Positions 1 through 12,060 of a DNA stretch of 64,000 bases are shown in pieces. The number at the start of each line of letters is the position of its first letter. The stretch's first letter is position 1. A program made the position numbers and the translations under genes. Source of the DNA: Rhizophlyctis rosea. Lineage: Eukaryota; Chytridiomycota; Chytridiomycetes; Rhizophlyctidales; Rhizophlyctidaceae. The stretch lies in NCBI GenBank assembly GCA_027596075.1, contig JADGJC010000091.1, positions 62,001 to 126,000 of the forward strand. The letters run 5' to 3'. The notes beneath the pieces were generated by a model. That model worked only from the letters and a program-made list of their open reading frames with translations. It ran no database searches and was not told the origin of the DNA.

Positions 1-23
1 CACTTGATCAACTACAACCTTAG

Positions 24-196
24 TCTTCACACACTTCACACGTCTCTCCATCGACATGGAGGAGATGTGCCGGATCCTCTCCAGCATTCCAAGCAACAGA
101 ATGCAACGTTTGGGTTTAGAAATGTGTGATTGGGACTATGAACTGTTTTGGGCAACATTGCGGGGGTGGCCCAGGCTGAAGAGTGTGGATGTTTAG
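24..196 (+). CDS. 3' terminal exon of an unidentified gene (partial)
   Basis: An open frame runs from a likely acceptor (CTTAG at 19-23) to a TAG stop at 194-196. It encodes about 56 residues ending in WPRLKSVDV. An in-frame stop at 5-7 lies just before the acceptor, so the rest of the protein must come from exons left of the window. The spacing of Leu, Ile and Cys (LSIDMEEMCRIL, LGLEMCDWDYELFW) resembles the last leucine-rich repeats of fungal F-box/LRR proteins, but the piece is too short to assign. The start given is the inferred first exon base, not a start codon. Confidence 0.4.
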
Positions 197-977
197 ATAG
201 GGTTGTCCTGGTTGGAATATGGGGTTGACGGTTTTTTCCTGCTTTTTGATGAAAATCGTCTAGTAAAGATGGAGCTGGGGATCGGGCATGTTTCTCTCCG
301 TTTTGATGCCTATTAGAACAACAGAATAAATTTGAAATATGCGGCAGTATTCTCTCACCGCACCTTGATCCTGCTTGCTGCTTTGTGCTTGTTTTGCTTG
401 TATTGAAGTATTTCCTCGTTAAACGTTTACCGCCATGGAGGGGAAGGACCCTGGAAATTTGTCCAGCATGGCAAACAACAAATCATGATGTAATCTCTGA
501 TGGCCTGTGGCTGTGCAATCACGTGTCAGAACTCTGATCGAATTGCCAAGGTCCAAACCAAGAGCCGCGAAATATTCTTCTCCATCTACATGCCGCATAC
601 CCACATCGTGTCGGTATATTTTTCTGCACGGAGCGGAGAAAAGAGAACCGGGGAACGCTGTGAACGCGGACACACCGCTGGCCTGATAGGAATGCCTTTG
701 TGGCGAGGGTTAGGCACACCAGTATGGTGCGAGGCAGCAGCCGAGCAGACGGCTGGGGCATCGCCTGCTATCTCATCGGTTCCCTCAAATAAACACCTTA
801 TTGGTCACCCCGTCCACACCAATAGCCATCCGAATAACCACAGGTGGACAAGGGACCCTCATCCAATACACGATAAACATGCCGATAACCCTCTGGTAAG
901 TCCAAAAACCACTTCGTTGCAGCGTTTCGCGTCGGCACCTTGTGGCAACTTCGCCAATGCAGTGCTAATACCAAACA
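197..977. other. intergenic region upstream of the mitochondrial carrier
   Basis: It contains only short opposing reading frames (for example 500-1036 + and 519-761 -) that overlap each other, lack recognisable domains and show no splice logic. Likely 3' UTR of the left gene and promoter of the carrier gene. I see no repeat or RNA gene here. Confidence 0.5.
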
Positions 978-3306
978 ATGCTCCAGGCCTCAGAAGACCC
1001 AGTCTCACGACGCCTCCGTATTCGCGCACTTTTTGACTCCCTTGACGACGATAACACTGGATACCTAGAAGCAGGAAACATCACCCGTCGATTTGACGAA
1101 CTGGCATTAGGAAACGGAACATGTGGATCCACGAAACCCCCTGCCGCCTTCAATAGCACTCCCTCAATACCTTCATCTACATCCGCAAAACCTTCATCAT
1201 CATCTACATCGTCAACAGCATCCACAACAGCAGAGCGACGTGCGGGAGGACCATTAGGATCATCTATAATGTATGCGCGAGAACTCGTGAAGGAATGTGA
1301 CAAAACGAAGGATGGGCGGATCACGTTTGCCGAGTTTGAGCAGTTTGTGAAACAGAAGGAGCTGGACCTATGGCGATTATTTCAACAGGTGTGGATTTGT
1401 TGATGCATGAGATTAGATTGCGCTTCGAATCTTGGAAAGTCGTGGAACCGTGATGAACTCACGTATTCTATGGCCGTAGATTGATCGGGGCGGGGACGGA
1501 ATAATACAGCCGGGAGAACTGAGGGCATCGTTGCGGTCAGCCGGTGAGAAGTCATATGTGCGGCGTCGATGTTGACAATGAGCCATGCTGATGGTTGTTG
1601 TGATGCAGGCATTGACATCTCCGAAGAAGAGTTTCGTGAATTTGTCTCTTCCGTCGACGTAGATCAAGATGGTGTGATTGATTTTTTCGAATGGCGTGTA
1701 AGTTTTGGAATCCCACTCTTCTTGATGCATGCATTGATTCCAGTACCCCTGATCATTCATAACCCTTACAAAACAGGACTTCCTCCTCCTTCTCCCCCAC
1801 AAACTCACCCTGCATAACATCTTTAGCTTCTATAACGGCGTATATAACGTCGACATCAACACCGACTCGGTTATGTTGCCCGAGAACCTAATTAGTGCAC
1901 CAGTTTTGGAGAGAATGAAGTATTTCTTTGCGGGTGGGGTGGCGGGGGCTGTGAGTCGGACGGCGACGGCGCCATTGGATCGGTTGAAGGTGAGAGTCAG
2001 TCTGGTCGATTTGGGTTGTTTTGGATGGCTGCAATGTGCCATTCTGGAGATGGGCGGGCGATATGTGGGGACTTGTGCTGGACAATGTGGTCGCAGACCT
2101 GACTTTAACAACTGGAGCAATCAATACAATGGCAATGCGGGTGTGGGGAATGGAAATATGGAGCGTACCAGCTCCGCAGCAATTGTCCATGTCTTGAATG
2201 TGTTACTGATCTGCACGTCTACGTAGGTCATCCTTGTTAATCAGACCACCAACCCGCCGAAGGGTCTAGCCAATCACCTCCGCTCAATACGCGACACCCT
2301 TTACCAAATCTATCGCGACGGCGGCATAACATCATTCTACCGCGGGAACGGTCTAAATATCATCAAAATCGTCCCCGAGTCCGCTCTAAAGTTTTTTGTT
2401 TTCGAATATTGCAAAAGCCTAATAGCCAAACTTCACGGAACTGGAAAGGATGATATCACGGTGGGGCAACGATTTGTGGCAGGGGGTTGTGCGGGGTTGG
2501 TTAGTCAGTTTGCCATTTACCCATTGGAGACTATCAAGACGCGAGTCATGAGTCAGATTAAAATGGAGAACAGCGCGAAGGGAAGTGGGACGGCTGGAGT
2601 ACATTGTCCTTCCACAAATCCGCGCACAACACCACCATCATCAATACCACCCATATCACAATCATCTATTCCACCATCACGCATCAACTCCGTATCCCCC
2701 GCCATGTCGTTATCGACCTCAATTTCCTCGTCGTCTGCGTCATCATCATCATCACCACCATCTTCATTACCATCATCACATCAACAGCAATCACACCACC
2801 CACCACCTTCCTCCACCAAATCCCGTCACTTCCTCCTCCTAACCACCACAAGACAAATATACCAAGAAGGCGGCATAAAACCTTTCTACCGAGGCTGCAT
2901 CCCTTCCCTTATCGGCATCGTCCCCTACGCCGGCATCGACCTCGCCATCTTCGAAACCCTAAAACAAACCTACACGACTTACCTCCGCACCCAATCTCCC
3001 CACCCCACATCAGACGCGAAACCATCGATGGCCGCCATTCTGACAATAGGCATGATATCCGGCGCGTGTGGTGCGACGGCGATGTATCCTTTGAGTGTTG
3101 TTAGAACGCGGTTGCAGGCGCAGGGGACGCCGAGTCATCCGGTTGTGTATAAGGGGGCTTGGGATTGTGTTTTGAGGACTCATGGGAGGGAGGGGGTGGG
3201 AGGGTTTTATAAGGGGTTGATGCCAACGCTATTGAAGGTTTTGCCGGCTGTTAGTATTAGTTATGGGGTTTATGAGAGGGTTAAGAGGGCGCTGGATGTT
3301 GGGTAG
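978..3306 (+). CDS. Ca2+-binding mitochondrial carrier (SCaMC/APC type)
   Basis: Four exons: 978-1390, 1583-1697, 1777-1989 and 2227-3306, giving 606 residues. The N-terminal half carries EF-hand-like loops: DSLDDDNTGYLEAGNI near residue 14, ECDKTKDGRITFAEF near 105, and DVDQDGVIDFFEW in exon 2. The C-terminal half is a three-repeat mitochondrial carrier with signatures PLDRLKV, PLETIKTR and PLSVVRTR. In this family Ca2+ binding on the intermembrane side activates exchange of ATP-Mg for phosphate across the inner membrane; the substrate here is inferred. Two low-complexity insertions are unusual: a Ser/Thr/Pro stretch between the first EF-hands and about 65 Ser/Pro/His residues inside carrier repeat 2 (about 2600-2820). 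The first intron (donor 1391, acceptor 1582) was chosen because it keeps the frame; the start is the first ATG before the first EF-hand. Confidence 0.85.
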
Positions 3307-4028
3307 TTCTGGTGGGGTGGGGGGTGGAGTGGGGTGGTATGTGTCCTGGGCGTGGGGTAGGTCATGTGGAGTGGGGATGTGAGGGGCGGTTGGTTTAGCA
3401 ATGATGGATATGCATGATGCAGAGAGACTGTTGACTTGTTTATAGTGGATTAGGCACCGCTCTATGAGCGCACGAGTGTATATTGATTTCTTTCACTGTT
3501 TTTGATATGAAGGAAATGGGTGTCCAAGTTACCGTTTCTATTTCGACCGAAATTTCTTTCTGTATGATAATAGCCTTGTTGCCGTGTGGGAAGACGTCGG
3601 AACCTATGAAGTCCGAATGTTGACCAGGTTGCTTACAAGCCACATCGGACATCCGGTGGCATCGAATGGCAGGAATGCGCAGTTGCATCCAAGTTGCATC
3701 AGGCCTGAGACGACTCCCAGATCCCACCTGCACCACCTCACCAACCTCACCAACCAAGACCAGGTTGACGGCTCTCGTAACTTCTCATCTGCACGACAAA
3801 CTACGTGTAATTCACCGCTATCAGCCAATCTCTCACACTTCGCCCAAACAACTCACAAGCAATGCAGATTTTCAAACGCGAAACCACGAAGAAGGACTTC
3901 AACCAAGAACACCGCCTCCAAACACATAACCGACGTCGTCTAAGCATCCCATCCCCAGAACAATCTTCCCCCTCCTCACTCATTCCACCTACCCTACCCT
4001 CCAAAACGGACCCGTTGAAACCTCGAAC
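3307..4028. other. intergenic region with possible 5' exon of the next gene
   Basis: A G-rich 3' flank (3310-3400) follows the carrier gene. An ATG at 3862 opens a 60-codon frame (Arg/Ser/Pro-rich, ending 4044) that overlaps the start of the next open frame. It could be its first exon, but no canonical intron joins the two in phase, so the connection is left open. Confidence 0.35.
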
Positions 4029-4799
4029 GTGTCCGGCTCACTGAGCTTCGCGAGTAGTGAGCCACACCATCAGACGGCAACTCCTCCAATAGACCCTCCC
4101 GCCAGCCACCCAACAGAATCGGTAGCCACGCCTGGCACCGACCAGAGTGCATCTTCCAGCGTCGTGGAACGAGAAGAGTCCGCCGACACACCAGCTGCCG
4201 TAACTGAGCCTGGTACCCTCAACGCGACCCCCACACCCGCCGGAGGATCTACCCCCGCCATGACGGAAAACTCCGTTGTTCCCGCCGTCACAACAAACAA
4301 CCACTCCGCCGAACCCCTTGCACCCCGCCCACTCACACCAACGCCTAGTGTGAGCGATGCAGAAGACCCTCCCGAGACAGCCCCCGCACCACCCACACCC
4401 CAACCGACTCCTAATATACCTGACCCAGAAAAAACCTTGGAAACGGCCCCCGCAATGTCCAATATGGAAGACCCTCCCGAGCATGTCCCCACACCAACCA
4501 CAACAACCACAACAGCCGACCCAGTCACAACCCTTCCAACCGACGCCGACCTCCCTCCAAGCGGCACCGCCCCCCAGCAAGACTCCCCGTCAGGCGCTAA
4601 CGAAGTGGCCTCTCCGGAACCCGCAGCCAAAAAGCAAAAACGCGAATATACCCCAAAAGCAATCACGACGGAAGAACGCGAGGCGCTAAAAGGGGGTACC
4701 GGAACTCGGACGGTTGCCAAACAGGGAAACGGGCCGTTGCAGGAGATTAGGCGGAAGGAGAAGAAGCTCATGAAACAGGCGTCACAGGGGGAAGGTTAG
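4029..4799 (+). CDS. Pro/Thr-rich protein of unknown function (5' end unresolved)
   Basis: The open frame continues from at least 4029 (a GTG, not a proven start; the last upstream in-frame stop is at 3927) to a stop at 4797-4799. The first 190 codons are Pro/Thr/Ala/Ser-rich with a loose repeat around DAEDPPETAPAPPTPQPTP and MEDPPEHVPTP, as expected for a disordered region. The last 60 residues are different: basic and charged (AAKKQKREYTPKAITTEE, RRKEKKLMKQ), perhaps a nuclear or nucleic-acid-binding tail. I recognise no domain. The opposite-strand frame 4070-4771 is a shadow of the Pro/Thr codons. Confidence 0.45.
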   Translation: MSGSLSFASSEPHHQTATPPIDPPASHPTESVATPGTDQSASSSVVEREESADTPAAVTEPGTLNATPTPAGGSTPAMTENSVVPAVTTNNHSAEPLAPRPLTPTPSVSDAEDPPETAPAPPTPQPTPNIPDPEKTLETAPAMSNMEDPPEHVPTPTTTTTTADPVTTLPTDADLPPSGTAPQQDSPSGANEVASPEPAAKKQKREYTPKAITTEEREALKGGTGTRTVAKQGNGPLQEIRRKEKKLMKQASQGEG

Positions 4800-6589
4800 G
4801 TATGGGTGTGAAAGTGGGGCTGGAGTGAAGCGCGCGGAGGGTTAGCGTGCGCGGCCGCGTGGGATGGACCTCGGTGGAGACTTGGGGCGGGGGGGTTGGG
4901 GGTGGCGGGGGGGGTGGGGGGTGGAAGGGTTGTTTTTGTTACTGTTCTTTCACATAGGAGGTGGAGATGAGTATATTTGTCTCATTCTTTGTTGTGTCAC
5001 AGTAATAATATGAGCAAAGCCTTTCCTTGATTACTTTTCGCGCTGCCCTGATTATTGGAGGTTGTGCCCGTTTGTGTTCCTCCACCCCAGCCGTTAGTTA
5101 TGTATGTAGTTGATTTACAAGAGTGTTTGGGGTTGCGGGGTGGGGGTCATCCTAAACGTCAGACACTGGAACCGTAGATTGTGCGTGAGATGGCCTATGA
5201 GCATAGGTACGTGCCCCTATGCTCTGCAAGGCCCGTCTATGGCGAAGGCATCCTTGCCAGAGTCAGCACTCCGTACTTGCAGTGACTGACGATTTGTCGG
5301 CCATCCGTGTAGCGGAGGCGGCATTCTCACCTGGAAGGGTCAAGTATCTGATGATAATGCATGGGGGTATGAGTTTAGAGAAGCGGTGCGGGTGCATCCG
5401 GTATCGCAGGATGTCACAGGGACTATGAGACGTTTTCTTGCGGATTTTATGGAAAGTTACCTCAGCTCGTATCGGCTGGCAATTTGCAAGGTGACTACAT
5501 TGATTGATTAGTCTGTCGTGTGCTGTAGATTGAAGGATGAAAGAGCTCCATGTTGATTCTGAAAGATTTGCGCTGGATGGAGTCTTTCATCGCTTTGGTC
5601 TTACGATAAGGGTATACCATCGGCAGAACACCGGCGTACCTTGTCTGACAAGCATGAAAAGCGACTTGCAATGTCCAGATATCCGCAGTATGACTTGAAG
5701 ATGGCGTTATGGTAAAGTGCGACATCCCGATATCAAGCCTGCTTTGGTGTCAGTAATGTTTGAGATTCCGGAAGTGACGGCAGAGACAATGACAGTAAAA
5801 GGAGACTATAGGGATGATGATCGCGTATGGCATAGGGCGATGATGGTGCTGAACGGACGTCCCAACTTTGTATATAGCGGGGCGAACGAGAAGTAGTACA
5901 GTGCTTTTGCAGCTTGTCCGCTAATTTCCGCATAGGGTTGTATAGGCTCCAGTCACTGGCGCGTCTTCGCACCCCTGCAATTTCGTTTGACGAAATGCCT
6001 TCGACAGCTATGGACGCACCACACACTGATTTCGGGACTCGACATTTGCTTGAGGGCCGTACAACTGCACCACTGCACAGTTCCTCTCTTTCTGATTGCG
6101 TCATTGAACACCATTGGAAACCATCTCTCAATAGTTCGATACTGCATTTTGAACTGGATTGTGGGATGAAAGTCGAGCGTCCTGCTGTTTTCCGCCATAT
6201 CAGGAATTGGAGGACGTTACAATGGGATTGCTTCATAGGACCCTCGTGTCCCGATTTTTGAACACAGAGCCAAGCCACATCTTGATCAGTGATGCCATCA
6301 TTCTGCTCTTGCTGCGCTTCGAGCTGCGTCACTGAGTGTGGACAGATTGACACCTGCACACTCCCATTCTTCCCTACACACTACATCATCGTGCTGTTGA
6401 TACCCTCAACTAATACCATATTAAGTACTTGAGCTTGCACCGGTTGATTCTGTACTTCACCTCTTCAACCTGCTTTCTCCACTCTCTGAAAGTTATACCC
6501 CTTTGGAACACTCCTTTACGAACGTATCATCGTCGTACATCAGTCGCTTTTGACACCGAAAAGAACTTCATTCACTTTCCCCAACCACC
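4800..6589. other. intergenic region with G-rich tract
   Basis: Just downstream of the preceding stop is a strongly G-rich tract (about 4878-4930) with several runs of five or more G, able in principle to form G-quadruplexes in DNA or in the 3' UTR. The remainder to 6589 has overlapping small frames on both strands (5733-6359 - and 5914-6261 +), neither with domains or an ATG-supported structure. The stretch 6420-6589 is probably the 5' leader of the SFP1-like gene. Confidence 0.4.
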
Positions 6590-8788
6590 ATGTTCCGCGA
6601 CCCCAAACCTCTGAAAATATGGACGAACCGGCCGTCTCGACCCTCCCAGACCACACAACAGCCTAAAATTCCTGCGAAGATCTCACAATCAGACGCATCG
6701 GGCGGATTGAGCGCTGCTGCAGACGCGCACCCTCAACGGGCGCCCGCTATCACACCCCCGACCACGTCCACGTCTACAGCCAAGGCACCCAAATTGGATC
6801 GGGGATCAAGTTCTGGAGGTAGGTCTCTTGCAATTGGAAAGGTCTCTCGAATCTTCGAAAGTAGAGATTTACAGCGTGGGAATATATGGGCACTAAAGGG
6901 AAAGTACACTAACGCAACATTTCGCAAACCACAGCGGCGCCAGCAAACCACAGTCCAATGCAAACATCACCAAACTCAGATAATCTCAACAACAGCGTCC
7001 CACCTTCCACGGCAGCAACATCACCACAAGCATACCCCACACTCATCCACACACCCACCTCAATCGACCGCCAACGCGCCCTGCAATCCGTCCGCAATGG
7101 CATCCTCAGCACTAGCCGACCCGCCACCCTCCCCGAAGATGAACCCGCCGTCCCCCTCGAAGAACTCGAACACCGCATCCGCAACGGAAGCGAAAACAAA
7201 ACTGCGCCCGCAACCCCGTCTTCGTCTCACACAACTCTCCCTAAATCCATCCTCTCCTCTCCCCGTCTCCTCACATCCGCAACGCCCAAAAAGCAAGTTA
7301 TTTTCATGCCTGGTACGGACTCTCCCCCGCTTACCCGGGGCCCCACAACCGCCCGGACACCCGACGGGAAAGCTATACCCGCTCGATACCCTGATGGTAC
7401 CTATACGGAGCTTGTAGACGGGCATGCAGGCGATGTGTCTGGAGGAACGGCGGACACCCTTGCTAAACTTGCGTGCGGGTGGCAGAATGAGGAAAATAGC
7501 ATCAGACCACCACCAAATCCCAAGCGTCATCCGTCGACATACCCAAAGCTCTCTAAACGCCGGATGCCCACCAAAACAAAGTCGAATTGGACGGTGCAAC
7601 TTACACCTGTGTCAAAAAGCATGAACATGGACACAGACATGAGTGACAACAGTTCACCAGCAAACGCACCCTTTACATTCCCCGACATCGTCCTCAAGTC
7701 CCAACTTCAGCTTCAGCCCTCGCAATCCGTCGCCCCGTCCGACATCTACTCCGAAAGCAAATCCGGATCCGCAACAGCCCCATTCGATCAACGAAAACGC
7801 ATGGTGGCAACTGGCTCTAACTGCGTGAAGAAAGTCAAATCAATCAACCCTCAGGACCAAACCGGTGCCTTCGACGGTTCCTCACAATCCGGAACGGACG
7901 TCGACATGGACGACGTCACCCCCACCAGCATCGCACAACAAATCAGTCCCACCCCCATCCTACAACCCGTCCAACCCCTCCACGCACCTCGCCTCCTAAA
8001 CTCAACCACCCCCGTCCTACTCGCCGCACCCGCCTTTGCCAACCCCGCCATCACACCCTTACCAGCAGGCTTCGACCCCGCCCTCGCCGCCGCCGCCAAG
8101 GCTGCCGCGCAACAACAACAAACACAACCAAGCCACCTCAACGTGGAGGGCGTCGTCATGGTCCAAGACCAAGGCGTTGCCGCGGGCCCGCGAGACGACA
8201 GGCCGTACAAATGCAAAGTGGTCGGATGCTACAAAGCGTATGAGAACCCGGGTGGACTCAAGTACCACATGCAACATGATCATTGTGAGCATACGAGCGA
8301 TCCGGAGATGAAAAACATGATTCAGAAGCCGTATCAGTGTACGGATCGGGAGTGTGGGAAGCGGTACAAGAATCTCAATGGTCTCAAGGTATGTTCACGA
8401 TCCTTGACGCTTCTATCTTTGGACGTCTCAACTTACAACCGGTGCGTCTGGACAGGAAGCGAAAGATTCCGAGAGTATTGATGAAGGGGCAATAGCAACA
8501 ATAGCAAAGCCGGCGCTGAAGTCAACCGTGCGTCCACAAAAGCCAAGGCAATACGACGAGGCAGCAGCGGCTATCGTGAACCAACTCGCTTCATCCGGTG
8601 CCAATCCAGTTCCTGAACGTCGGGCCGCCGGCGACTTTGGGGTTAAGAGGGTATCGGTGCAAAAACAGATTAGACGGAAGAGGAAGAAGGTGGCGAAGGA
8701 GGATGGGGGTGGTGAAGGGCAGTCTGCGGACGAAAGCGGGGCGGACGGGAATTTGGACCCTGATCATGGTTATGGGATGGCGTTCTGA
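6590..8788 (+). CDS. SFP1-like split C2H2 zinc-finger transcription factor
   Basis: Three exons: 6590-6818, 6935-8388 and 8456-8788, giving 671 residues, with phases agreeing at both introns. The N-terminal two thirds are disordered and rich in Pro, Thr, Ser and Gln. The finger region near residue 500 reads YKCKVVGCYKAYENPGGLK YH, then about 30 residues later YQCTDRECGKRYKNLNGLK. The GGLKYH and KRYKNLNGLK motifs are typical of fungal SFP1/split-zinc-finger proteins, which in yeast regulate ribosome biogenesis genes downstream of TOR. The second finger loses its expected YHxxH: exon 2 ends at LNGLK and exon 3 continues EAKDSESIDEG. Reading through the 67-bp intron does not restore the His pair. 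The tail is basic (RRKRKKVAKE) and then acidic. Target genes are inference. Confidence 0.8.
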
Positions 8789-8854
8789 GGGGTTATGTAG
8801 GCAATAGTTATGATATGGGAATTCGATGTATGCACCGTCTTAAATGACGGGTCT

Positions 8855-8935
8855 CAAAATCATATTGATGTTGCCTACACTGAAAATGATCGTTACAAGC
8901 TTCTGATTGATGCGGATGACGGACTGCGAACATGG
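8855..8935 (+). repeat. dispersed repeat fragment (partner near 15653-15765)
   Basis: The order GACGGGTCT, then ATTGATGTTGCCT, then TTACAAGCTT, then CTGCGAAC also occurs near 15653-15765 as GTCAGGGTCT, TTTATGTTGCCT, TTCACAAGCTT and ATGCGAAC, with indels between blocks. This looks like two diverged copies of one element. The boundaries are approximate. Confidence 0.4.
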
Positions 8936-9114
8936 TAGCCATTGATAACTTCGCACAAAGGCGTGCACAGAGAATTATGGGATACTGCTATACATCATTA
9001 CCAATGCTAACCACGAACCGGACACATGATTGCAGGCGAAGACTTATTACAGTAGAGGCAGAAAACCACGAGATATAGCCAGACGACCGAGCATATCAAC
9101 CTAATCAATCGAAA

Positions 9115-9900
9115 ACAGTTTCCACTCTGCACTTCCTTCTCAATGCGAAGGCCCCAGGCTTGTGACTGGCGTAGCGACATTAAAAACTGGGGAGAACGCC
9201 TTTCGGTGAACTCCAGGAGCATCCTGACGCAGGAGCTAAGAGGATTCCCACTCGGGACCCTTCGATAGTGCCTTGGCAGTATTGGCGACAAAGGAAGCCC
9301 TCCGTTTCAACAGATACAAGTAAGCCCTCCGAGGTATAACCTAAAGGAAGCCCTTCGAGGTATAAACAAGTCAAAGTAAGCCCTCCGGGGTATAACACTG
9401 TCTTAAAAGACAGGCGCGCCGCTCCGGGGTATAAACTGAGAAATGTAAGCCCTTCGAGGTATAACCTAGAGGAAGCCGCTTCGGGGTATAAACTACATGA
9501 GGGTGGAAAGTAAGCCCTCCGAGGTATAACCTAAAGGAAGCTTTTCGAGGTATAAACAGGTTGAAAGTAAGCCCTCCGGGGAATCACCCCCGGGGTATAA
9601 ACTGACGAGATGTAAGCCCTTCGAGGTATAACCTAGAGGAAGCCCTTCGGGGTATAAACTAACTCCTCATCACTGTTGAAGCGGGGTATAACCAATGTGC
9701 ACGAACTGATCAAGGTGAAGAAAAGGAGAGAGAGAAGTGTTGGGGGGGGCGGCGATATTTGATTTGTTTGAGCTGCGACTGACAGTCGATTTTTGGGCTG
9801 ACGTAATTGTCATCGATCACCGTGGGACAGTCATCGGAAAATTAGGATTATCCACCTAATCATTGCCTGACAATCTGACCGTGCCACTTTTTGAACTCAG
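9115..9900 (-). repeat. array-bearing repeat element, copy 1 (inverted)
   Basis: This is the reverse complement of the copies at 12060-13190 and 16470-17330. Shared landmarks, read on the minus strand: a segment with TTGATCAGTTCGTGCAC near 9690-9710; the tandem array at about 9296-9692; CCAATACTG near 9280; GGAATCCTC-like sequence near 9240; and the end segment CAGTCACAAGCCTGGGGCC followed by GAAGTGCAGAGTGGAAACTG (about 9117-9165). The outer edge is therefore close to 9117. No protein is encoded. With copy 2 it forms a large inverted pair around about 2.2 kb of unique sequence. Confidence 0.7.
9296..9692 (-). repeat. tandem array of ~22-40 bp GGTATAAC units
   Basis: About 14 imperfect units such as AAGCCCTCCGAGGTATAACC and AAGCCCTTCGGGGTATAAAC alternate, with two slightly different spacers (CTAAAG/CTAGAGG versus ACTGAGAAATGT-like). 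The units are in one orientation here and in the opposite orientation in the two arrays to the right. Confidence 0.75.
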
Positions 9901-12060
9901 GGTCCTATCAGGTCAAAGATGATGGGTGGGACCACCTTGCATGAACATACTAATAATTAGCGGCGTGAGAAGCCCGTATGGTAGTCTCATTCGGCGGAGT
10001 TATCATTGGTGAGTTTTGGATGAGGATGAAATCGCATCGAAAGTCCAGGTGTGAAAGGCCTTTCTCTCAGCTTAACTGAACGCGATGACGGCCGTTATAA
10101 TTTCGAAGCATGTGGCCTTGTATACCGGGTGAAGATTTGATTTGGCATTTGCATACTCAAAACCGCAAGCTCTGGAACAGAACGAAATTTTTCCCTCATC
10201 TCTAAGTATGTACTGATGTGGCTGAGGTCGCCAAAGAAAGGAGGAATTTTTATCTGATCCGAGATTGTTGTGGTCAAGGTCACAAGTCGAGAATGTTGTG
10301 TTGCCCATGTAGCATCTGTCACATTTGATTTTTGTGGCTGTCGTTCCATATCTGTGGGATGTGATCAGGTCCAAATGAAACTTCATCAGGGTCATAAAAA
10401 CGAGTTTGGGCTGTCCATAACGGCCGACATGGCTGGAACCGCATTGGACGAGAGACTATGAGGACGCAAGCTGCCGAAAAACAGCAACCACTACCGGGGA
10501 GCGCTTTTACATCCCTGTTGCAGTGAATGTTTTCACTGGAAGGTGACCAATTGATAAACGACCCATATCTCGGCTTTTTGAAAAGCGATGGCGACAAGTT
10601 GCACGATGGATATTAATACATTGATTTGACATGCGCATCACAGCCCCTCACAGAGGCAAAAACACAGGGAATGACACTTGTACTTCTCAATAAAGGGAAC
10701 TATTAACAAAATGCTCGAACGCATTGATTCATGTGATGGATCCTACAAAACGCTTTATGGGATTCAAACCTCAAAATACCTCGGCCTGCTCCGTCAAATG
10801 ACAATCTCAACCTAGTTCACCATGCCGATGTGGCTCTGCTCGAGCAGTTCAAAGTATGTCTGCATAATTCACTCAGCGATTTCACGGCTGCACACGTCCT
10901 CTCAGTGTGCTTCAGCAGCACCAATTGGTCAAATGTGATTCGAAACCGGTCTTCTGGTCACAACGAAGGGCGGCAAGCAAAGGATCTGAACGACCGGCCG
11001 GAATCGTTGCTGACCTGGGGGACGGTTGGAGTGAGGGATTGAATGGGGCAACGCAGGACGCCGCGAAAGGTTATGGGGTGGGACCCTATGTTGGCGGCGT
11101 GACCGTTTCTGAGCACAAATAGGGAATGACAGTGGGCGCGCTGCACTGGCTCGGCCCTTTCAACGCAAAAATGCAAAAAGGTATTGAAGCCTAGTCGGCA
11201 AGGAAGGTGCTTTTGTTGATTGAAGGTGTTTTTGTGGTCTTAACATTATAGGCGATGCTGCGGTAACAAACAGCTACAATCGAATGTATCACGGATATGG
11301 AAAAGGTGGTGGAGAGAAGAGCAAGCAGGCAGCGGATTCTAGCATTTGGCCAAAAAGTCGGGATGTCAGACGGTAGTTCAAGAATGGACTCCGAGTTCCG
11401 GACGATTTTTTGACATGGGTTGGAAGTGGACGGGAAGATGCTGAGCACATGGGGAACGACAACGGCAGTGCGCCGATGTGTCGGCAGGTGTGGGAAATGT
11501 ATTAGATGTGAAATGCAAACGGGGGCGGAGCAGCAATGCGCAGACTGACTCGGCACTGGCAAAAATTCTACCGAGTCCATTGCTGCGTACGCTGGCGGCA
11601 CATCATTATGTTCAAACGCAGCAGACAACCATCAAACATATCACACTCGTGCCATTCCAGGACGCAATGTCTGATCTGCAGACACTGAAACAGACAGACA
11701 AGACCCCACCATGCCCTACATGACCTTTTGACCGTTTGCTAGAGACCATCAGGGAGCGCGCCCTGTCTGACAATTCCATTCATTCCATTTAGTCGCGTAT
11801 AAGCGGTACGCGATGTCCGGCGCGCAGCGGGGACGTACATGACATGGACAAAATCGGACGGCTTCTCCCAACACTTCAAAAATGCCAATTATGCTCTGTG
11901 TGCCCATGGCACCAACTGCCTTCTTCCAGGTGGAAAAACTGAAATACGCCCACTCCAAATCTTTTGTGAGCGGTTGATGGCAAGCTCATCATAAGCCTCC
12001 TGTGAATGAGCACCCGGCGCAAAGAAGCCTATTCAGCGTTTCTGTTTGCTTGTGACCCTT
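9900..12060. other. segment between inverted repeat copies, no clear gene
   Basis: Only short frames are present. The longest ATG frame (10072-10395, -, 107 codons) has a CDRC and an FCSRACGF motif but no recognisable family. It may be a relic of an element's gene or chance. No transposase, integrase or reverse transcriptase motif is visible in any frame. Confidence 0.4.

Noticed and set aside
4070..4771. Long minus-strand frame opposite the Pro/Thr-rich gene
   Set aside because: It mirrors the low-complexity codons of the plus-strand frame, encodes Gly/Val/Ser-rich sequence without domains and has no splice or start support.
5733..6359. 208-codon minus-strand frame
   Set aside because: It begins with GTG, overlaps an equally poor plus-strand frame and shows no domain or conserved-looking segment.
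9296..9692. CRISPR-like appearance of regularly spaced repeats
   Set aside because: Spacers are not unique, the units are diverged, the host is eukaryotic and inverted copies exist nearby; this is a tandem array within an interspersed element.
10072..10395. 107-codon minus-strand frame with CxxC-type motifs
   Set aside because: No known family, no neighbouring exons, and it lies between repeat copies; listed only as a possible relic.
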